A DNA stretch of 39,293 nucleotides from assembly GCA_009379825.1 (NCBI GenBank), contig WHTA01000055.1:1-39293 (forward strand). Reading direction: 5' to 3'. Below the pieces are notes generated by a model. The model was given only the letters and a program-made list of their open reading frames with translations, made no database searches and had not been told where the DNA came from. This document shows positions 34,853 to 39,293 of the stretch, one piece after another; the stretch's first letter is position 1; each line of letters opens with the position of its first letter. This DNA is from Streptosporangiales bacterium (GTDB taxonomy: Bacteria; Actinomycetota; Actinomycetes; Streptosporangiales; WHST01). Position numbers and translations under genes: made by a program.

Positions 34853-35038
34853 TCAGCGGCGTTCCACGCGCCCCGCTGCCGGCGTTCCACCGTCGCGCGC
34901 CTGGCGGTACCGGTCGAGCGCCGCGCGGATGCGGTCGAGCTTCCCCGTCGGGCTGTCGTACTCGCTGGCGACGATCGCCTCGACGCGGCCGACCAGGTCG
35001 TGCGGGCTGTCGCGGTAGGCGTCGGGGTCGGCGGTCAC
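34853..35038 (-). CDS. 61-residue element protein, unknown
   Basis: GTG 35038 overlaps the stop of the upstream gene (GTGA). The product begins MTADPDAYRDSPHDLVGRVE, then AIVASEYDSPTGKLDRIRAALDRYRQARDG. It is charged and mostly helical with no recognised domain. Strict coupling to its neighbour suggests the two act together. Base composition and codon use are the same as in the rest of the element. Confidence 0.65.
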   Translation of the reverse strand: MTADPDAYRDSPHDLVGRVEAIVASEYDSPTGKLDRIRAALDRYRQARDGGTPAAGRVERR

Positions 35039-35259
35039 TGGTCACCTCCGTCTTGGTCGTTCATCGGGTGGAGGAGCTGTTCGAGCCGGAACGCCAGGTA
35101 CTCGGCGTCGTCGGCGCGCTGCCGGTAGAGGCGGCGCATGTCCTCGCTCGTGGTCTGGGCGTAGCTCTTGATGGCGTCGCGCTTCATGCGGCGCAGCACG
35201 TCGAGCGCGGCCTGGAGCCGTCGCTCGTCGCGGGGGTCGTTCGGTACGTTGGTGGCCAC
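35035..35259 (-). CDS. 74-residue helical element protein, unknown
   Basis: GTG 35259 is preferred over the GTGs at 35265 and 35268 because it lies 8 bases after AGGAGG. The product begins MATNVPNDPRDERRLQAALD, then VLRRMKRDAIKSYAQTTSEDMRRLYRQRADDAEYLAFRLEQLLHP, two long charged helices that could form a helical hairpin or coiled coil. No family is recognised. It is coupled to the 61-residue gene by a 4-bp overlap. A stem-like CCTAGCTAGG lies just upstream (35271-35280). Confidence 0.65.
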   Translation of the reverse strand: MATNVPNDPRDERRLQAALDVLRRMKRDAIKSYAQTTSEDMRRLYRQRADDAEYLAFRLEQLLHPMNDQDGGDQ

Positions 35260-35359
35260 GGCCACCACCTCCTAGCTAGGTGGTTGGTCTAGGCCCCGGC
35301 TCGGTGCTGACACACCGGTCGGGGCCGCTTCCTACTCGCCAGCAGGTGCGGGCGAGGGC

Positions 35360-35743
35360 TCAGCACAGGCGGGACTCGTCGTCCCACCCGGCGGCGTCGG
35401 CGGGCTTGCGGTTGATCACGGTGCCGTCCTCCATGATCCAGTAGGAGAACTCGTCCAGGTCGATCGAGCGGAACCCGCGCCCGCGCCACCAGCGCAGGTA
35501 GTAGAACCAGCGGATCAGCTCGAACAGGGCCTCATGCCCCTCGCCCAGCTCCCTGCTGGTCCCCCACGCCCGCTGCCGCACCACGTACCAGTGCGGGTTG
35601 TCCGGCATCGTCTTGGCGAAGGTCCACTCGCTGGCGGCGATGTAGTCGCGGGCACGGTGGACCAGCGCGGGCGGCGGGTGCCCCTCGCGCTGGCCGTGCG
35701 CGAGCCCGCAGTCCGGGCAGGGCGTTACAGTGTCGCTTGTCAT
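35360..35743 (-). CDS. 127-residue element protein with N-terminal CxxC and Trp/Tyr-rich core
   Basis: ATG 35743 follows GAGAGGA. The product starts MTSDTVTPCPDCGLAHGQRE. Its core, ARDYIAASEWTFAKTMPDNP then HWYVVRQRAWGTSRELGEGHEALFELIRWFYYLRWWRGR, ends in FRSIDLDEFSYWIMEDGTVINRK. The ASEWxFAKTMPxxPHxYxVR and YYxRWW-x-G patterns recur in an uncharacterised protein family of actinobacterial phages and genomic islands, as I recall it. The function is unknown. The N-terminal CPDCG could hold zinc or be an addition. It lies between the integrase and the small coupled genes. Confidence 0.75.
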   Translation of the reverse strand: MTSDTVTPCPDCGLAHGQREGHPPPALVHRARDYIAASEWTFAKTMPDNPHWYVVRQRAWGTSRELGEGHEALFELIRWFYYLRWWRGRGFRSIDLDEFSYWIMEDGTVINRKPADAAGWDDESRLC

Positions 35744-35809
35744 CGAGGGTTCCTCTCGGTGTCCGGACCCCCGGAGGTTGTCGCCTCGCGGGGGTCGCCT
35801 TCTGTCGGG

Positions 35810-37273
35810 CTACGCCTCGCCCGCTGCCACGACCGGGCTCAGCACGAGCCGGTCGCTGGACCACTTGTCGCCGCGCTTGGCGACCGGCTGCACCTGCACC
35901 CGCAGTACCGCGCGCAGCACCGCCCGCTGCACGTCCACCGGGGCGGCCAGGAACGCCGCGCCGGGGTCCGGTGCGCGCATCACCTTGGAGGTGAGCGACC
36001 GTTGCAGCCCGGTCGCCAGCTGGGCGTCGATCTCGGTGATCTCCGCGGTGAGCCGGTCGGTCTTGGCCTTGTAGCGGCGGGCGTCGATCAGGTCGTGGTC
36101 GTAGTCGATCTCGGTCTGTTCCAGCGAGGTGGTCAGCGTCGCCCGCCGCGCGCGGTCGGCCTGCATGGCGTCACCGTCGCCGACGCTCATCGCGGCCACC
36201 ACCCGAGGGTCACGGACCAGCTCCGCGACGACCTCCCTGACGTACTCGTCGGTCTTCGGCGCCGCCACGCTCAGGTGGTTCTGCTCCGCGCAGCGGTAGT
36301 GGTAGCGGCGTCCCTGTGACCCGCCCGAGGAGGTGGTCCGCATGAGGGCGTGGCACCCCGGCCGACCGCACTCGTAGGTGTTCGAGCCCAGCCACCGGGG
36401 CTCGGTCGAGGTGTGCACGCGGCGGGAGGGGTCCAGCAGCAGCGCGTGGACGGCACGCCAGGTGTCCTCGTCCACGATCGGCTGCCACGACGCCTTGCCG
36501 ACGATCTCGAACCCGGCGAAGTAGCCGGGCCGGTAGTCGGGCCGGTCGGGACGCCCGTGGTTGATCAGCCCGGCGTTGCGCGGCCTGATGAGCACGTCCC
36601 GGAGCCGCTGGTAGGTCCACGGCTTGCCCACCGAGGTCTTGACGCCCCGGTCGCCGAGGTCGCGGGCGACGGCCGCCAGCGACCGCCCGGCGAGCACCGC
36701 TGTGGTGGCCTCGCGGATCACCTGGGCCTCGTCCTCGCGGATCGTCACCCCGTCGGCGTCGAAGCCGAACGGGCGGGGGCCACCTCGGTACCTGCCGTCG
36801 GCGGCGGCCTGTGACTTGGCCCGGCGCATCCGCTCGCGGGCGTGGTCCACCTCGTGCTGGGCCGCCGCGCCGAGCATCCGCGCCACCATCCGCCCCGAGG
36901 CGGTGGACAGGTCCACGGTGCCCGCCGAGACAGTCTGCACCTGGGTGCCGTGCGTCTCGGCCACGGTGACGAACTCCTCCAGCTCCAGCGCCCGGCGGTG
37001 CAGCCGGTCGGGGTGCCAGGCGAGGATCGCGGCGATCTCGCCGTCGCGGACGGCGCGCAGCATCAGCTCGTACTGCGGGCGGCGCTGGCCGGAGTAGGCG
37101 CTGATGTCGTTGTCCACGAACACCGCCACCACGTCCCAGCCGAGCCGGGCGGCGAGGTCTCGGCAGTCGGCCTCCTGGCGCTCCACGCCGAGCCCGGCAC
37201 CGGCGCGGTCCTTGGAGATGCGGCAGTAGATCGTGGCGGGCAGGCGGGGCGTCTGGTCGGGTGTCGGGCTCAT
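35810..37273 (-). CDS. int: Large serine recombinase (integrase)
   Basis: The product is 487 residues. The N-terminal resolvase domain has IYCRISKDRAGAGLGVERQE with catalytic Ser20 in YCRIS, then FVDNDISAYSGQRRPQYELM, and WHPDRLHRRALELEEFV with the conserved Arg pair. The recombinase domain includes RARGGPRPFGFD-like YRGGPRPFGFDADGVT and LRDVLIRPRNAGL. The zinc-ribbon part shows YECGRPGCHALMRT and YHYRC, and a coiled-coil segment follows (ATLTTSLEQTEIDYDHDLID). It integrates the element at attB in cpaF by 2-base-core strand exchange. The start is only one base from the 23-bp attR arm, with no ribosome-binding site but a -10-like TAGAAT six bases upstream, suggesting a leaderless mRNA. Confidence 0.95.
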   Translation of the reverse strand: MSPTPDQTPRLPATIYCRISKDRAGAGLGVERQEADCRDLAARLGWDVVAVFVDNDISAYSGQRRPQYELMLRAVRDGEIAAILAWHPDRLHRRALELEEFVTVAETHGTQVQTVSAGTVDLSTASGRMVARMLGAAAQHEVDHARERMRRAKSQAAADGRYRGGPRPFGFDADGVTIREDEAQVIREATTAVLAGRSLAAVARDLGDRGVKTSVGKPWTYQRLRDVLIRPRNAGLINHGRPDRPDYRPGYFAGFEIVGKASWQPIVDEDTWRAVHALLLDPSRRVHTSTEPRWLGSNTYECGRPGCHALMRTTSSGGSQGRRYHYRCAEQNHLSVAAPKTDEYVREVVAELVRDPRVVAAMSVGDGDAMQADRARRATLTTSLEQTEIDYDHDLIDARRYKAKTDRLTAEITEIDAQLATGLQRSLTSKVMRAPDPGAAFLAAPVDVQRAVLRAVLRVQVQPVAKRGDKWSSDRLVLSPVVAAGEA

Positions 37274-37285
37274 ATGTCAATTCTA
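37274..37285 (-). promoter_or_regulatory. int: Candidate leaderless promoter of int inside the att arm
   Basis: On the minus strand TAGAAT (37285-37280) is followed by TGACAT and then the int ATG (37273-37271). The transcript would then start at or next to the A of ATG. Actinobacterial leaderless genes usually have TANNNT 6-7 bases before the start codon, and no Shine-Dalgarno sequence is present here. No convincing -35 lies 17 bases upstream in the integrated state. The sequence upstream differs between attR and attP. Confidence 0.5.
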
Positions 37286-37319
37286 GGGTTTTGACCTCAG
37301 CGCGCCGTTCGTCGACGCG
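37274..37319 (+). repeat. attR of the integrative element
   Basis: The element arm (TATGTCAATTCTAGGGTTTT GAC, ending 37295) meets CT (37296-37297) and then cpaF sequence (CAGCGCGCCGTTCGTCGACG). The arm matches the inverted attL arm at 18 of 23 positions, including the outer eight and inner nine bases. An in-frame TAG at 37284-37286 closes the cpaF frame just inside the element. Confidence 0.85.
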
Positions 37320-38147
37320 ATGCTGCCAGACGGCAGTCGACTCCATGTGGTGATCCCGGACGTCACCAGGGACGCCTGGGCGGTGAACATCCGCAAGTTC
37401 GTGGTCGCGGCGTCGTCGCTGGACGAGCTGATCAGGTTCGGCACACTCACCAGGCACTGCGCGGACTTCCTCGAGGCCGCGGTGGCGTCCGGGCTGAACG
37501 TGATCGTGTCCGGCGGTACGCAGGCGGGCAAGACGACCTTGCTGAACTGTCTGGCGGCCGCCATCCCCGCGGCCGAGCGCGTGATCAGCTGTGAGGAGGT
37601 CTTCGAGCTGAAGCTGCACCACCTGCCGGACTGGGTGGCGATGCAGACCAGGCAGGCGAACCTCGACGGGCGCGGCGAGATCCGGCTGCGCCGGCTGGTC
37701 AAGGAGTCGCTGCGGATGCGGCCGTCCCGGCTGATCGTCGGCGAGGTGCGCCAGGAGGAGTGCCTCGACCTGTTGATCGCGTTGAACAGCGGCATCCCCG
37801 GGATGTGCAGTGTGCACGCGAACAGCGCCAGGGAGGCGATCACCAAGCTGTGCACGTTGCCGCTCCTGGCCGGCGAGAACGTCACGCACGGCTTCGTGAC
37901 ACCGACCGTCGCGGGGTGCGTCGACCTGGTCGTGCAGCTCGACCTCGGCGGCGGTGGGCAGCGGCACGTGCGTGAGGTCGTCGCCGTGACCGGCAGGGTC
38001 GAAGGCGACGTGGTCGAGACCGCCGACGTGTTCGTGAGCAGCGACGGCCGGCTGGTGCGCGCGGACGGGTTCCCGCCGCACCCGCAGCGGTTCGCCCGTA
38101 TGGGGTACGACCTGCAGGCCCTGCTCGCGGGCGAGCGGGTGCCCTGA
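37293..38147 (+). pseudogene. cpaF: cpaF/tadA, C-terminal fragment with the ATPase core
   Basis: The frame resumes at GAC 37293-37295 as DLSAPFVDAMLPDGSRLHVV. It contains the NTPase core: GLNVIVSGGTQAGKTTLLNC (Walker A), VISCEEVFELKLHHLPDWVA (Asp box region; Cys-Glu-Glu where Glu-Asp is usual), RMRPSRLIVGEVRQEECLDL (Walker B) and GMCSVHANSAREAITKL (His box). An in-frame TAG lies at 37284-37286. ATG 37320 could start a 275-residue N-terminally truncated product if transcribed. With the left fragment it makes a 411-residue CpaF, the normal length. The stop overlaps the tadB-like start by one base (TGATG). Confidence 0.93.
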
Positions 38148-38416
38148 TGGGGGCGTTGCTCGGGCTGACCTTCGGCCTCGGCGTGCTGCTGGTCTGGCTG
38201 GGCTGGACGGCGCCGCCGGTGGTACGCAGGACCGGTCGGCGCTCGCGCACCGGCGACCTGCTTGCCGAGGCGGGCATCGAGGGCGTCACGGCCGGCCAGT
38301 TCTTCGTCATCTCCGGCGTACTCGGTCTGGTCGGCGGGTTGGCGATGCTCGCCGCGTCCCGCGTGTGGCTGGTCGCGTTGTCGTTCGCCGTCATCACCGC
38401 ACTCGCGCCGCGGATG
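38147..38416 (+). pseudogene. tadB-like inner-membrane pilus protein, N-terminal fragment
   Basis: ATG 38147 follows cpaF directly. The start MGALLGLTFGLGVLLVWLGW is one transmembrane helix. The sequence then has RRTGRRSRTGDLLAEAGIEG (the basic segment with DLLAxAGxxGVTxxQF typical of actinobacterial TadB), and two more helices ending VWLVALSFAVITALAPRM. At about 38411-38416 the sequence becomes the antisense of an IS1182-like transposase 3' end, and the frame continues only to TAG at 38528-38530 with foreign residues. The type II secretion F domain is missing. TadB and TadC form the membrane platform for the CpaF motor. Confidence 0.8.
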
Positions 38417-39293
38417 AGCTTCCATTCGCTGTCCGCCGCTGCGAGCCCTCGACGGAAGAGACTTCGGATCCTGCGGTTGTGCTTGATCTGGGCGAATACG
38501 GGCTCGATGCTGGCGGCTCTCTTCTTGTAGGTCTTGCGACCTCTGGGGGTGTCGAGCTTGGCCATCATTGTGGTGGTCAGTGGATCGGGATTGCCTGCTC
38601 TGCGGCGTCGTAGCAGCTGGTTCACTCGTGCCCTGGTCACGCCGAGTTGTTCGGACGCCTCGAGCGTGTCGATCTCGCCGGCCTCCACGCGGTCGAGGAG
38701 CTCGGCGCGTTGCTGGTCGTTGTCGGCAAGGCGTTTGAGTTCCCTGGCGCGTCCGGGAGCGATGAACGATTCCACGCCCTTCATGTTGACGTTCTCGGTG
38801 CTCCAGTAGCCGGCATCGGCGACGATCCTGCGGACCCGGCGCTTCTCCCCGGCGACGCGCAGGTTCTTCTTGGCCGCGGTCACCATGGGTGCGTAGGTCG
38901 GCGCGTCGTTGGCCTGGTTGGTGACCTCGGCCGCGACCACGAACTGGTCGGTGGTCGCCACCGCCTGGGCGTTGTAGCCCTGGAGGTAGCCGCCCCTTGG
39001 TCTTGAGCAACCTGCTGTCCGGGTCGGTGACGTTGGCCTGACTGCGGGCCTTGTGCGTCGAGGATGTCGGCGAGGGACGCCGGCCGCGGGTCGGCTTGCC
39101 CGTGGCTGCCTGTTTCTCCGCACGCCTGGCCATGTGCGCCTCGTACGACTTCTCCGCGGCCTCGGCTTCCAGCTCGTCGAGCAGGGCACGCAGCCGCGCG
39201 CGGCGACCAGTCCGCTCTTGCAGTTCACCCGCCGCATCGCCCTCGTCGGGCGGGGCAGCGTCTGCGTCCTCGGCCGCGTCTGTGGCGGCGGCC
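38411..39293 (-). pseudogene. IS1182-like transposase, frameshifted and 3'-truncated, continues past window end
   Basis: On the minus strand the DDE transposase is recognisable. An N-terminal stretch (RLRALLDELEAEAAEKSYEA, then HMARRAEKQAATGKPTRGRR) and NVTDPDSRLLKTKG are in one frame. GGYLQGYNAQAVATTDQFVV, AAEVTNQANDAPTYAPM, RIVADAGYWSTENV and EPVFAQIKHNRRIRSLFRRG, then LAAADSEWKLI, are in another. The switch is at a C-run (38993-38996) where one extra base breaks the frame. The C terminus ends abruptly at EWKLI (38413) against tadB sequence, so the last residues and the IS end are lost. The element is therefore a relic, unless the extra base is a sequencing error. Confidence 0.85.

Larger units (their letters stand above)
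29961..37297 (-). mobile_element. 7.3-kb serine-integrase integrative element inserted in cpaF
   Basis: The element lies between the two halves of cpaF. GACCT is present at both junctions (29961-29965 and 37293-37297), giving an element of 7332 bp from crossover to crossover. Gene content, right to left: large serine integrase, a 127-residue protein, two small coupled proteins, an excisionase-like HTH, a 34-residue peptide, a zinc-motif protein, an AAA ATPase, a 58-residue frame on the opposite strand, then three to four leftward genes including two zinc-ribbon proteins. No FtsK/TraB translocase, relaxase, capsid or packaging gene is visible. It resembles a reduced actinomycete integrative element or plasmid-like island. 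Self-transfer would need a helper or an unrecognised function. Confidence 0.9.

Noticed and set aside
37274-37296. TTGACA formed at the attP junction as a -35 for int only in the circular form
   Set aside because: The distance to TAGAAT is 11 bases, too short for a standard promoter; no better -10 at 16-18 bases. Kept only the -10 proposal.
38147-38530. A complete 127-residue TadB-like protein
   Set aside because: The last 38 or so residues are antisense transposase sequence, and the secretion F domain is missing.

Overview
The window comes from a high-GC Gram-positive genome, almost certainly an actinomycete. The evidence is very GC-rich third codon positions, frequent GTG/TTG starts, many 4-bp ATGA/GTGA overlaps, and typical actinobacterial families: WS/DGAT acyltransferase, DUF6912-like protein, F420-type nitroreductase remnant, 180-kDa-class NAD glutamate dehydrogenase, and an actinobacterial-type HrpA. 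I cannot name the species.

Layout. Bases 1-253 hold the 5' end of an IS4-family insertion sequence sitting in a metallo-beta-lactamase-fold gene. Next come an AlkZ/YcaQ-like DNA glycosylase gene and a small membrane protein gene (both minus), then secA. About 0.9 kb of decayed, repeat-rich DNA follows, ending in the 3' remnant of a deazaflavin-dependent nitroreductase gene. At 5.9-8.4 kb lie a helix-turn-helix gene, a SAF-domain (CpaB-like) gene and a CpaE-like P-loop gene, which look like the front part of a Tad/Flp pilus cluster. From 8.4 to 29.3 kb the genes are mostly core or metabolic: a SIS-domain protein, WS/DGAT, patatin, DUF6912, a DHFR/RibD-like reductase with an SRPBCC protein, HrpA, a 2-hydroxyacid dehydrogenase, a membrane protein, a HAD phosphatase, PruA with NAD-GDH (a proline/glutamate catabolic pair), an RhtA-like exporter, an ECF sigma factor with a membrane partner, and a secreted cysteine-rich protein.

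The second part of the pilus cluster starts at 29,580 with cpaF, which is cut in two by a 7.3-kb integrative element (about 29,964-37,297). Joining the flanks at the shared GACCT restores a continuous 411-codon-range CpaF, so attB is a protein-coding site inside cpaF. The element encodes a large serine integrase beside the right end, an AAA (RepA/DnaB-like) ATPase, an excisionase-like HTH protein, several small zinc-ribbon proteins and a run of small translationally coupled proteins. All but one are transcribed leftward. I see no FtsK/TraB-type transfer gene, relaxase or virion gene. The element carries a reconstructable 48-bp near-palindromic attP, a -10 hexamer in the attP arm placed for a leaderless int transcript, a SoxR/MerR-box-like 20-bp dyad, and a dense cluster of CTTC(A/G)GT repeats beside the ATPase gene.

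Right of the element, the C-terminal part of cpaF runs into a tadB-like gene. That gene is broken by a frameshifted, 3'-truncated IS1182-like transposase that leaves the window. The pilus locus has therefore been hit at least twice, and its front (SAF, CpaE) is separated from its motor gene by 21 kb of unrelated genes.
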